Of a DNA stretch of 64,000 bases, positions 11,716 to 22,616 are shown one piece after another. The stretch covers positions 62,001 to 126,000 of the forward strand of contig KV918924.1 of assembly GCA_002049455.2 (NCBI GenBank). Reading direction: 5' to 3'. How positions within the stretch are numbered: the first letter of the stretch is position 1; every line of letters starts with the position of its first letter. The translations under genes were made by a program, and so were the position numbers. This stretch comes from Porphyra umbilicalis. Taxonomy: Eukaryota; Rhodophyta; Bangiophyceae; Bangiales; Bangiaceae. The notes beneath the pieces were generated by a model. The model was not told the origin of the DNA, ran no database searches, and saw nothing but the letters and a program-made list of their open reading frames with translations.

Positions 11716-13353
11716 GCGTGTATTAAGTCGAGCACGGGTGTCGAGGTGCTGCACGAGTACCGGGTTTTCACACTTAGCTCCCCCTTCTCTGCGACTTTAC
11801 GGTACTTCTTACCAGCCACCGGAGCGGCAACTGTCCCTCCGTAAGCGACGCAAGGGAATGGTCTCGGTATTGTGAACTCACTTTCCACCAAGTTCTGTGA
11901 CAATTGCCAAAGAACTGTGCATCTTGTGCGGAGAGAGCGGGTTCCGACGCCCCCCACCCCGGGAGTTGCGAAGCTTGCGGCAAGACATCCGCGGCACTCT
12001 GCCGACTCTGTGCCGGTTTCCCAATGCTGCTGCCGTGCTCCACCTTTGTTACCGTGTTTCCCCGCCGCCGGCCTGTGCTTGCGCCAGTTGCGGCTACGGC
12101 AGAGGCGACTACCTCCCGCTGCGACAGCAACAGCCGCTGCGGCGACCAAGCCGCCCGCGTGGCGGCCGCAGCCCCGCCACCTATGCCAACACCCCCCCCC
12201 CCCCCCCCCCCCGCTGGCACTGCCCCGCCCCGCCACATGCTCCACCGGCCCTTCCGCTGGCTGACTTTCCCAATGGCCCCCATCGTCGCCCCACCGTACC
12301 GACATGGCCACCATCGCCGTGGCTGCCTGCCTCTGGTGGTGGCTGCAGGGGCTCCCTTAGGGCGGCTGTGAGGGCCCGCCGCCGCCGTCGCACCGTCGCC
12401 ACCACCGCCGTCGCCAGCACTGGTGCGGTGGCAGTCGCTGCCACAGCCAGCAACCTCCCCCTTGCCACCACGGGGGCCAACCCGCCACCTCTCCCGGTGC
12501 TCACCCTTGCGGCACGCCCCTACGGCTGTGTCGTGTACTTCTGGACCGCTCCCACCGCAGCGCAGAAGACGCTCGACGCTTGCTGCGGACCCTTTGGCAC
12601 TGGGGGGGGGGGGGGGGGGGGTTGGACGCGCGGCCAGATTAGTCAGGGATCCATGCGCGGGGTGTGGGAAGGATGGGGGGGGGAAGGGGGTTGGACGTTG
12701 GGGTAGCCGATGAAGGACAAAGGGTGCAAGAAAGAAGGGACGCATGCTTTACGCTGAACGACATGGGGCGCTTGCTTGCTACCGCAGGGGCAGGTGGCCG
12801 CGAGAGGGTGTCGGCTGCGGCGGCGGACAGAGCGGGTTACGCCGGCAGAGAGGCGCCAGGCTGCGAAAACTGTCTGCTCTCCTCCCACTGACCGCCCCGG
12901 AGTGGGCGCAACCTTCCTCTGCTCGAGGGCTGCATGATGGTGTCCTTTTACGTATTTCTTGCCCTACTCGGCACAGATCCGGTACACAGCGTTTCGTCCC
13001 CGATTCCTTAAAACTGAGAACTGCCAGATTCGAACACGCCCACCGACGGTTGGCAGAACTGTCGCACATTGATCATGAGATCAAATTATGCCCACTTTTT
13101 TGTTGATCTTGGAGACAGAGCCCGCAGTGGAGTGCAGAAGTGCTCGAAGACCATCTGCACCGATAATCATTGGGAATCATCCTCACACCAGCACCTGCAG
13201 ATTCGGCAATTGTCCGGCGAAGTTGCTGCCCCATGCTCATGAAGGATCCTTCCGTTTCGCTGGTTTTGATCGTTTTGCGTATCGTGCTGAGAACTGTCCT
13301 GAAGTGGGAGTCAGATCATACGGGGGATGGTGCTCAGGACTGTCCTGGCGTCG

Positions 13354-13361
13354 GAGTACAA
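13354..13361. repeat. Target site duplication, left (GAGTACAA)
   Basis: Identical to 14114-14121 and directly abuts the CAGGG end of the MITE. Confidence 0.85.
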
Positions 13362-14113
13362 CAGGGTTTGTGATGGATATATCCCCGAGGATTATATCCG
13401 TGCATTATATCCGTATCCACTTCGGATACGAGCCGGGGACGCATATCCCAAATGCAGTATGAAAAAAGGAGGAGAGGATATATCTATCGTGTCCGACAGA
13501 AACTGCGAGATTACATCGTATCCGTATCCCAGATATGAGATTCAGGATACAGGAATATATACGGTTAAGAGGCTTCCCGCGTCAGGATAATGCTGGTTAA
13601 ACACAGTCGACCTCTCTTTTCGCGTGCTGACAATCTGGGGATTAACGTCCGAACATTTGGCAGCGACAAGCGGCGATCCAGCCCGACCCGGGTGGAACCG
13701 TTGAACCACGGGACTCGACCCGAATGCGTTGTTGTCAGAGTGTAACACGAGATTCAGAACGGTCATTCCGACGTCCGTTTACACAAACGGCGGGAAACCG
13801 CCTCGACGGCGCCCGTTGGGGCGCTGAGATCAAGTGTAGATCTCAAGTCCTACTGACGTCCATTTAGCACTCGAATAACGGCTGGATGGCGCTCTTCTTG
13901 GGCTCTAATTGAGCTGTCCGTCGGACTTGGGGGATTATACTCGGGTCCAATAATCGTATCCGGATACGAATATAATCTACTCAAATATCCGGTTCTGGGG
14001 GCAGATATCCTGATCCGGATCTCAGCTGAGGGAGTTATCCGTAATCAGATACGAATGATCGGCGTGTATCCGTATCCTATTACGGCCCAAAAACCATATC
14101 CTGACAACCCCTG
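13362..14113. mobile_element. hAT-type MITE, 752 bp, with 8-bp TSD
   Basis: The left end CAGGGTTTGTGATGGATATA pairs with the right end, which reads on the minus strand CAGGGGTTGTCAGGATATGG. CAGGG at the ends and an 8-bp duplication are hAT hallmarks. The flanks GAGTACAA at 13354-13361 and 14114-14121 are identical. The interior has no transposase. It is rich in GTATCCG/CGGATAC words at both ends (13370-13570 and 13930-14100), as expected for subterminal transposase-binding repeats. It sits in the spacer of the large inverted repeat and is therefore younger than it. Confidence 0.85.
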
Positions 14114-14121
14114 GAGTACAA
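14114..14121. repeat. Target site duplication, right (GAGTACAA)
   Basis: Identical to 13354-13361 and directly abuts the CCCTG end of the MITE. Confidence 0.85.
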
Positions 14122-15007
14122 TCATCCTGAGGACCGTCGTCATAGATTGTGTGAACGAGTGCGCAAGATTGATCTAGATTCCTGCCTCAGGGACTCGATC
14201 GTAGATGATAGCCTTGACTACTTCGAGTGACGTCGTGAAGAGGCTCTGCCGAAATCGATCAGAGAGCAAGATCTGCCCATGGGGTGTCGCTCCTGTGCCA
14301 CGAAACGTGTGCAGAGGGAGCCTCAATGTGACTTGGTAGTCGTGCGACTGACACGCTGTTTCCCGGCGTAGAGGGGACGAGAACTGGGTAAACATGAGTA
14401 GCCTCGCACATCGTGAATACCGTGAAGTCCCGGACGCACCCAGTCCCGATTTATCAATGATTAGGTCTCCTTCACGCGCAGTAAATACGTTCTCAGCTCA
14501 GTGATAATCTCGTCCCCTATCGTCAAAACACAGCACGTTACGAACTCGAAATCCACCGGGTTCAATACGGATCAGAAGCACTCGCACCAGAAACTCAAGC
14601 GCATGAGTGATGTGTTAAATTCTACGATGGGCATTGGTCTGAACGGAGAGAGTGTCAAAAGGTTTTCGTTCACACTGCTGTCGGACTAGGCAGACATTTT
14701 GTTTGCGGAAGAGGCACTCAGACTATCAGTTGAACAAGTCCCCGCATATTTTTGGAATGACAGTCCCCCAGATGATCTGTGGGTCAGGATGACACTGCTT
14801 CTGGAACGATCCCAGAGTCAGTCCCGAGGATGATCTTTTGACGGAGTCCAGAACTGTAGTGATGAACTGCCAAATCACAGATGTCACTCGAGAATCAGGC
14901 AATGTGAAATGTAGGAAGTTCGCCGATCCACGGAACTGTTGTGCACATGATCCTCCGAATCATACTGAGGCCATCTCACAGGAGCTTCGCACACTAAACG
15001 GGTGCGG

Positions 15008-15992
15008 TGCTCAGTACCGGATCTGTGCCTAATAGGGCAAGAAATAGATAGAGGGACATCATCGTGCTGCCCACGAGCCGAGGCAGGTTGCGCCGACTCA
15101 GGGGCGGTCACTGGGAACAGAGCAGACAGTTTTCGCAGCCTGACGCCTCTCTACCGCCGTTACCCGCTCTGGCCGCCGCCGCAGCCGACACCCTCTCGCG
15201 GCCTCCTGTTCCTGCGGGGGCAAGGAAGCACCCCTCTCTCGTTCGAATACAGGAAAGAGGACGTGGCCTCGCAAGCGGGGGTGCAGCCCGCTCTCATTCT
15301 TTTCCAGCACTGCCCTGAGCTGGCGGCGCCGGTGGAGCCGGTGTGGGGGGGGTGGGCAGCATTGGAGGAGGGCAGCGGGAGGGGGGGGGGGCAGGGGCGG
15401 GGGGAGGGGGGCGCAATCAGGTCAGTAGATTTTTTTTCCACTCGGGATGAACCGTTCTTTGGAACTCATCGAAGAACTTTGTGGAATGGGAAGTCTCATT
15501 TGCCCAGCCATTGCCGATCGCCGTTGGTGGTAGGCCAGATGTTGCTCCTGCGGCTGGCTGTAAGTGTGACGAAGTCGGGGAGACCGGCAGATAACTGTGG
15601 CAAAAAGGTACTTTCCAAGCACCTCCAGACCCTACGCACGACTTGATAGGCACCTCTCAAACACGGTGTCTTAATGATGCGTGCAAGAAAATCAAAAACA
15701 CCTCGATGGAAGAATGGCAGCGCTCGCACGCACTTGTTGATAACATGTGTACGTTTGCACCTGCGCATTTTCACCATGTCGCTCAAGACAATAGGAAGCG
15801 GGTCTCATGGAGGCTTCTGATGCATCCAAGAAGTCATTGACAGATGCAGTCATGCAAACGTATGCCTGTTTCAACGTGTTCTTGAAAGAAAATATCGCCT
15901 CGTACAGGTGCTTCCGAGGGGTCGTGCAAGTTTTTGTACGAGCGATTGGAGGAAAGCGAGGCTCGCGGTGGATTCAGGAACGAGGTGCACTG
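15008..15992 (-). repeat. Right arm of the large inverted repeat
   Basis: This is the shorter counterpart of the left arm, complementary to it block by block. It lacks the tRNA-like repeats and most of the GC-rich segment, so these entered or were lost on one side only. Confidence 0.55.
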
Positions 15993-17932
15993 CGCGGCCC
16001 GGCCACGCCTCGGTCACCAGCGGCGCGCGCGGCGCCCCCAACCGCCAACGCCGTCGCGCGGGCGCGCGGCGCGCGGCTCGCGGCGGGCGCCGCCGGCGGG
16101 CCACTGGCGGCGCGCCAGCCGTGCTCGGCCCCCACGCAGCCCCGGCCCCCGGCCCCCCCCCCGCAAACCGCGAGCGCACACCTAAAGTCAGGAGGGCCTA
16201 CAAGCCGACTTCTGGATTTTTCATGTGAATCCGTCGTTACCTCGGCGATTACCTCATCATGCCAGGTGCTCGCTTCACCTCATTAGTGGACGAGCGTACT
16301 GGCATGGTCCAGGTGGAAACATAAAATGAGTTTCGAATGGGTATGACGTGGCACTCAGCACCCAATCAACAAACGCTTGAACTATGACTATCTGATCTCA
16401 CGATGAAACAAAGCGGCTCAAGGATCAAATGACACTCTCGTGAGGATCATTTGATCCCCTTCCAGAATCGTCGATTCCAGGCCATCTGAGTAGGAAAACG
16501 GGCAATCTGGTCTCTACAGAATCACTGCGATGCGTTTCTCGTCGATACTAGTGCGCTGGGCCACAACGGCCCCGGTACAGCATGAAGAATGCAGGGACTC
16601 CGTTATGTTTCTTTGAAAGAGGGATTCCCCTACGTACGGTACGACAACTGGCGGCTGGGCACAAGTTAGACCCGTCCGCCACCCACTCTTGCCCGTGCTC
16701 AGAGCAAATCCTGCAACGTCGGCCCCAAGTCATATTTGCGAAGCGTGGCGCAACGTGGCGCAAACGTGTCTCATTATTAAGGAAATGGGGCCGGAACGCT
16801 CCCGCATCAACATCTCCGACCCAGTTTAGGCTTCATTTCAACAAAATCAAATGACGTCAGTACAACGCATATGTTTCTTACAGAAAGGGGGCCCGTGCCG
16901 GACCGACCCCATTCCGGACCGGAAATGGGGTCGGTCCGAAGCCGACCCCATTCTTCTATGCTCTCTCATTGGTCGAACGATTCGAAACAGAATAGAAGAT
17001 AGCACGCTTAAGAGAGCAACGTATGGGCCCACGGTCAGCCCCGGTTTTTCACAGTCATTCAGAAACTAGAAATTGTCGATCTGGACCACTCCTCTCGAAA
17101 GCGGACCCACGGCTCTCGCCAGATATTTTTGTCACGGCATGCACAGAGGGAAGCGCGTTGGATCTTTTTGCGCCTGCGTGGCTCCCACGCACCGCTCACA
17201 GAGCAATCTGAGAGGGGTGGGGCTGTCGGCCCAGGTGTGCTGCGCCTGCGGAGGGCCTCTCTGGGGGCCCTCGTGGAGGGAGGTCGTTTCACGAGGGCGG
17301 CGCGGGCCGTCGACAGCGCCGCGTGGAGGGGCGAGATCGGGACGGTCGCTGTGCTACAGCTATTGGGGCGCCCTGACAGGAGCCTGAGGGGGTCCTGCAG
17401 CCCGAAAGGACGCGCCTGGATGGCGGAGGTCACGATAGGCACCGTTTGGAGGGGGGGGGCCGCCCAGCCACCGTGCATCAGTGGCAGGGTCGCCCGCACG
17501 AGCGCTGCCTGGGGAGGGTGGTGGCAGGGCATCCCGGCGTGCATCAGCAGTGGGGGGGTGCGCTGGGGTGGGTGTCCGCAGTGGTCGGCCGGACACGCCA
17601 TTCAGAGGACGGCACGGGCCGCGCGCTGATTGCCACCGCCGTTGTCACCCCCGTCCCGCCACCGCCGACTTTTTTCCACCCACCACACCCGTGAGCACGG
17701 CCGACGCAGCCCCTCCTCCGTCGCGCTGGCCACGCGCTCTGCTCTCACCGCTGGGCTCCATCTGACCCGCCCCCCCTCCTCGATCTCGCTGGACACGCGC
17801 GCTGCTCGCACCGCTGTTCCCCCCTCCGCCCCCCATCCTTCATTTCCACGACGCACTAGGCGCCCCTGCTGTTCTTTCCCACGCCCACCCCGCCCCTCAC
17901 GGGGTTCAGTCGTCTGCGTCCCTGCTTTCCGT
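15993..17932. other. Intergenic, no supported gene; contains a 15-bp hairpin
   Basis: This stretch is GC-rich at 16000-16180 and 17210-17930, with open frames on both strands but no recognisable domain. At 16899-16913 and 16924-16938 there is a perfect 15-bp inverted repeat (CGGACCGACCCCATT, 10-base loop). A third partial arm lies at 16941-16952. Confidence 0.45.
16377..16480 (+). repeat. PiggyBac-like left-end sequence
   Basis: The segment TGAGGATCATTTGATC followed by GAATCGTCGATTCCAGG matches the left subterminal region of the piggyBac-like element at 33569 (TGAGGATCATTTGATT...AAATCGTCGATTCTGG). The preceding AGGATCAAATGA is another copy of the same subterminal word. The extreme terminus is degenerate. 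Confidence 0.5.
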
Positions 17933-19520
17933 ATGGACTTCCAGGAGGAGAAGGTCTTGGCCACCGCCGCCTTGCTGGCCGAGGACGACGGCGCGGACGT
18001 TGCTGCTGTGGTGCAGGCGCACGTCAATGTGCTCATGGCGGTGCGCCGACGCGTGCGCGCCAAGCGCATCGCGCGACGATGGCTTTATCGTGGCTCCACC
18101 GCGGGGCGCCGTGGCAACAAGCGTCGTGACTTTGCGGCCGGCGTGCACGCCACTATGCGAGACTGCTTCGGTGTTGGCGGTGTGCTCCCTATCTACGATG
18201 ACCGGGACTTTAAGACGCAGTTCCGTGTCCCTCGCGCCGTCTGTCGGCGTATGTATTTGGCTGTTATGGACGAGCCTTTCTTCCAACAACGCATTAATCC
18301 GACGGGCAAGCTGCAAGCGCATCCACTGCAGAAGGTGGTGGTAGCCTTTCGCGTGATTGCCTACGGAGAGGCGGCCGACCGAGTGGACGAGTACGTGCGC
18401 CTGTTCCGGACGGTGCTCGCCAAGTCGACCAAGTTGCTGATGGAGTTCATTGTCAAGCGATGAGGACCTACCTACATCCGACGACCGAACCAAGACGAGC
18501 TCAACACCATTATTGAGCGCAACAAGAAACGCGGGATGCCGGGGGTGCATGGGCTCCCTCGACTGTTGCCACTGGGAGTGGCACCAGTGCCCGACGGGGA
18601 TGTCGGGGGAGTACTAGAGTCGCAAGGGCAAGCGGGGCATCGTAGTGAAAGCTGTGTGTGACGAGGACCTGTGGGTGTGGCACCTGTTTGAAGGGGCCCC
18701 CGGCAGTCTGAACGACATCAACTTCATGCAGCAGTCGCCGCTGTACGTGGACGTCACTGGCGGCCGGTGGCCGCCTCGCGGCAGGCCCTTTACTATCAAT
18801 TGCCGCACCCGCACGCTACCCTACTACCTTGTCGACGGGATTTACCCGCGCTACGCTTTTCTGTCGTCGCCGCAGCTCACACCGTCCACCGAGGAGCTGA
18901 CGACGTTCAACCGCCTCCATGAGGCCATCCGAAAGGACGTGGATCGGCTGTTTGGCGTATTGATGAAGCGTTTTCATGTTGCGCTCCACCCTGGGCGCTA
19001 CCGCTGTGTAACGCACATAGTGACGACCTACAAGGCCATTTGCATTCTTCATATCATGTGTGTGGAGAGTCGACGTTGCAACCTTTTGAGTCGCCGTCGA
19101 CGTGCGGTGGGGGGTGATGGTGGGACTAACTGTGGCGTAGGCGGCGATGCTGGCGGCAGGTCAGATGGTGGGGAAGGAAAGAGCGATGGGACACCAGCTG
19201 GCGGCATTGCTGCCGCCGGGGCCCTTGCACCTGGCGGCGGCAGCCCCGATGGCGTCGGCGGTGTTATTGCTGCCGCCGGGGCTCCGGCACCTGGCGGTGG
19301 CGTCGGCGGCGTCGCTGCGGCAATGGACAACATTGACGCCGTCAGCAACGCGCCTCGTGCTCTTAAACCCGGCGCCCACCCGCCTGCCGCCGGCATGGCT
19401 GCCAATTTTTATGCTTGGGCTGAGACGCAGAACGTGCAGGAGAACGAGCGCCTTCGAGCTCACCTGACCGCGGACATTAATCGCGACCAAGGCGAACTGC
19501 TTGCCCAGAACATTTGGTGA
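17933..19520 (+). pseudogene. PIF/Harbinger DDE transposase, decayed copy
   Basis: This is clearly homologous to the intact transposase at 38861-40807. Shared motifs are FRVPRAVC.RMY, PFFQQRIN.TG, HPLQKVV.AFRVIAYGEA..R.DEY, GSLDCCHWEW (first catalytic Asp), DEDLWVWH, PGSLNDINFM (second Asp), YYLVDGIYP and a C-terminal AWAE...ENERLR tail after a Gly/Ala-rich spacer. The frame is lost between about 18455 and 18560 by several small indels, including about 4 extra bases after the FIV codons. TAG at 18615-18617 then interrupts the DDE domain. It cannot encode a full transposase. Its partner Myb/SANT-like gene lies at 24669-25933 on the opposite strand, the same arrangement as in the intact element. 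Confidence 0.85.
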
Positions 19521-19589
19521 CGTGATAAAGGGCGTACTAGAGTAGACACAACGTTTTTTTTTTCCCGCAAGGAAGGGTTTTTTTCCCAG

Positions 19590-20740
19590 CACACCTTCGC
19601 AACGATCGTGTGAACGGCGGGAGGCGCCCAGCGCCGCTAGCCCGGAGTAACTGGCCGACGGGTACGGCGGAGGATCCCTCGTGTTACCTCGGCCGCGGTC
19701 GTCGCCGTCGTGAGTGCCGCCCGCGCTGGCCCGCTGCGGCCTCCACACGGTGCCAACCCGTGGTGATGATGGCGCTCGCGGCTCCCGCGCCGGTGGTCGC
19801 GCAGCGCCCGACGGCGGGTCGCCGACTCCGCCGCCGCCGCCGCCGCCACCGCCGCCAGCACCGCCGCCACAACGACCGCCGCCACCGTCGCCGCTGCTGC
19901 CGCAGCCGCGGCCGTAGCCGCCGCCGTCGCCGTTCATGGCGGTGTTGAGCGAGACAGACGCCGGCCCCTGCGCTTGAGCGGGTTCGAGGCTGGCGGCGAG
20001 CGCAGGTCCGGCGGCGGGAGGGTAGGCGACGGATGCGCCGCAGCGGCTACCGAGGGGGACGGCGCTGAGGTGGCAGGCAGCAGCAGAGGGCCGCCCCCAT
20101 CGCCACCGCTTCCACCACCGCCACCGCCGCCATCGCCGCCATCGCCGCCGCCGCCGCCGCTGCCGCCGTCGCCGCCGCCGTCGCCGCCGACCTCGCCGCC
20201 GTCGCCGCTGCCGCCGTCGCAGCCGCCGGTGCAGCCGCCGCCACAGCTGCTGCCTCCGCCGTCGCCGCTCTTGTCGCCGTTGACCGCCACCGACGCCTCC
20301 CACTGCGCTTGGGCGGCGTAGAGGCTGGCGGCGAGGGCACGTGCAAAAGCGGGACGGTAGGCGACGGCTGCGCCGTGGTGGCCACCGAGGGGGACGGCGC
20401 GGAGGTGGCAGGCAGCGGCAGAGGGCCGCCCCCGTCGCCGACGCCGCCACCGACGGCGAGTGCAGGTGCGGGGGCGGGAGGGTACGCAGCGCCCGCACCG
20501 CGGAGGCGGAGCGGCAACAGGCGACCAAGCCACGGAGATTGCCCGCGGTCGTCTCGCGGGGGGGCGGGAAGGGAGGATTGCAGGCAGCAGCACGGTGGAC
20601 AGGGCGGCGGTCTGCGGTGGCGGCGGCACTCCTGCCAAGTGCCGCACCATGGTGGCGCGTGCGAGCTTCGCAAGATCTTGTGGCTCGGTACACTGCTGAT
20701 CGACATTATCATTTAACTTGCTTCTGTGGTCATCGCCCGC
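19590..20740. repeat. GC-rich simple-sequence region ((GCC)n/(CCG)n)
   Basis: Dense GCC/CCG/CAC trinucleotide tracts (19825-19930 and 20090-20290) keep five or six frames open at once. None of the resulting Arg-, Pro- or Gly-rich frames has a domain, so no gene is called. Confidence 0.6.
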
Positions 20741-20874
20741 CATTAAAATCTAGCACAAACAATTCATTGCAACATGTGTCCTGACGGCGCCACAGTCCAA
20801 TGACATGGCTTCCCTCAGAGGAGGTATACATGTCAAGAACGTGCGGAAGATCATGTGATTCCTCACATGACCAC

Positions 20875-21300
20875 AGCGACCAACCAAAACACTTTTATCC
20901 ATTATACGATGCAAGGCTTTGAACTGCTTGTTTGAAGCTTATTAAAGGTAAGGGATCCCATTGGATTTCAAGGTTCTCGAAGAATGATGTCCCACAGTTG
21001 ACGGACACCAGAAACTCACGTGAGTCCTTACATAACTTCAAGAACCAATCAGACCATTTGTATCTACCATACATTGCAAGACTTGGCCCCTCGTCGTTCT
21101 TGATTAACATGTGTAAGCCATTCCATTGGTTGGCGTGGCGCTGTTTCAATGCCCACAGTGGGCGAACGACAAAGCATCACGCGATCCCGATCGATTTTTT
21201 GTCAAGCTTCAATCAGAACACTTGTATCTATCTTACACTGCACAGCTCTGAACCGCGTCGCTGGCGAATAGCTTTTCCATGAACCCCATTGGTTGCCGTG
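20875..21300 (+). repeat. Three diverged tandem repeats of about 165 bp
   Basis: Blocks starting near 20880, 21045 and 21205 each begin AACCAATCAGA..A.TT/CAATCAGAACACTT-like, followed by TATC.AT.ATAC..TGCA. Each continues to a CATTGGTT word. Together they lie about 800 bp upstream of the H3 variant gene and contain CCAAT-type words, but a regulatory role is speculative. Confidence 0.4.
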
Positions 21301-22124
21301 ACGCAGTGTGAATGACGTCGTCGAGGGGGTGTCTGCGAATGAGATCTACGGCGGCGACAGCGGGACCTGCAGGGAGCTGGGGGGAGGCGGTCTGTCACCC
21401 GGAGATCGTTCCCGGGGGGGGGGGCGATCAGCTGGGGCAATCTGTGGTCGTCGATCCCGCATTGAGTGGGGCGTCAGCGACCGGGTGGTGCCGTTCGTTG
21501 GATAAGCATTCCTTTCTCTGGCAATAATTTCCGCAGTTCTTGGACACTCACTAACGAAAATGAGAAGAAATGTTCGTTTCCACGCTTGAACGGAGTCATG
21601 GAGACGGCGGTTTCGGATGACTCTGCGAGCCCAATACAAAGGCGAAGGAATGTCGCCACAGATGCATCCACTACACTACTGAGTCGCGCAGGGATTTCTG
21701 GTCCTGCCCAGGTGGTCTCTGGCAGGAAGGCAGCGGCCGTGCCCGTCACCCAGGGCACCCAGGGCAGACCCATTTCAGGTATAATGAGGAGCTCATCCCG
21801 GCCATCTCTTCTCAGCGTCATTCCGGAGTATCGTCCCTTCTGCCCGTCCCCTTGCCCACCCCCGCCCAGCCTACCGCTACCAGCGGTGCGGCCTGCCCCC
21901 GCCTCGCCAACTGTGGTCTGAGGTTGACCTGTCACCCCCAGCAACCCGCCCTCCTCTTCCCTCCCCACCCTACCAACCTCTTTTGGTGGTGGGACCTGCC
22001 CCCGCCGCGTCGAATTTGGTCTAGTGTGGACCTGCCCCCCCCCTCACCGCGCCTCAACTCCCCCCCCCTGCCTCCCCTCTCCTCTGCCACCTGTGGCGGC
22101 TACTACACCTGCACCCCGCCAGCC

Positions 22125-22616
22125 ATGGCGCGGACGAGGAAGACGGTGCGGCGGTCCCCTGGCGGCAAGGTCCCGGCTTCTCTTGCTATGGCTGCCGCCA
22201 GGTGGGCGCCCAAGTCCATGGTCGGTGGCAAGGCCGCAGTCAAGCGCCGTTACCGGCCTGGGACGGTCGCCCTGAGGGACATCCGCAAATTACAGCGGTT
22301 GGGGGAGCTGCTCATCAGCAAGCTCCCCTTCAAGCGCCTGCTGCGCGAGATTGCGCAGGAGTACACTAATTCTCCTCGCTTTTCGGCGTCTGCGGTGTTG
22401 GCGCTGCAGGGGGCGTCCGAGGCCTACCTGGTGGGCCTCTTCCAGGACGCCCAACTGTGCGCCATCCACGGCAAGCGTGTGACTTTCATGTCGAGGGACA
22501 TCCAGCTGGCTCGCCGCATCCGCGGCGAGCAGGCGCAGCTCTTGCTTTGTGGGGATGTGATTGCGTTCAGTTTGATACATTTGTTAACTTTTTCGAGAGA
22601 CGTGGCGCTCCAGTAG
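22125..22616 (+). CDS. Divergent histone H3 variant with a C-terminal extension
   Basis: The 163-residue protein has a full histone fold matching H3: [63 protein letters not shown] and [14 protein letters not shown]. The tail starts [15 protein letters not shown]. Compared with canonical H3, K4 and K9 are Arg and K14 is kept. K18, K23 and K27 have no Lys counterpart, K56 is Arg, K79 is Thr, and T107 is Ala. Loop 1 has the canonical length, unlike typical CenH3. After the usual end (GERA in H3, GEQA here) the frame continues 26 residues to a stop at 22614-22616. The start ATG 22125 is set by the conserved MART. It lies between the two genes of a decayed Harbinger copy. It could be a centromeric or specialised H3, or a recently degenerating copy, but the globular part shows no stop or frameshift. 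Confidence 0.85.
   Translation: MARTRKTVRRSPGGKVPASLAMAAARWAPKSMVGGKAAVKRRYRPGTVALRDIRKLQRLGELLISKLPFKRLLREIAQEYTNSPRFSASAVLALQGASEAYLVGLFQDAQLCAIHGKRVTFMSRDIQLARRIRGEQAQLLLCGDVIAFSLIHLLTFSRDVALQ

Larger units (their letters stand above)
10948..12988 (+). repeat. Left arm of the large inverted repeat
   Basis: This arm contains the 94-bp tandem duplication of the outer end (10948 and 11042) and the two tRNA-like repeats. It also has a 21-base C run (12192-12212) and a 20-base G run (12602-12621). The open frames within are not conserved as coding between the arms. Confidence 0.55.
10948..15992. mobile_element. Large inverted-repeat (foldback-like) element, about 5 kb
   Basis: Long diverged arms face each other. 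The outer ends are CAGTGCACCTCGTT at 10948 (duplicated at 11042) and the complement ending at 15992. Further matched blocks, inverted, are 11095-11345 with 15690-15935, 11760-11920 with 15440-15600, and 12775-12985 with 15008-15235. The last includes an almost identical run around GGCCGCGAGAGGGTGTCGGC. Block order is kept on both sides. The left arm is longer because of inserted tRNA-like repeats and a GC-rich stretch (11930-12700). The central spacer 12989-15007 carries a hAT MITE. No transposase was found inside, so it would be non-autonomous. Confidence 0.65.

Noticed and set aside
13640-13750. A tRNA-like or primer-binding-site-like stretch (GTGGTTCAACGGTTCC on the minus strand)
   Set aside because: Only an A-box-like match is present, the B-box and stems do not form, and the stretch is inside the hAT MITE.
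19161-20693. A 510-codon minus-strand frame over the GCC-rich region
   Set aside because: It is a poly-Arg artefact of (GCC)n tracts, overlaps the transposase tail antisense, and has no domain.
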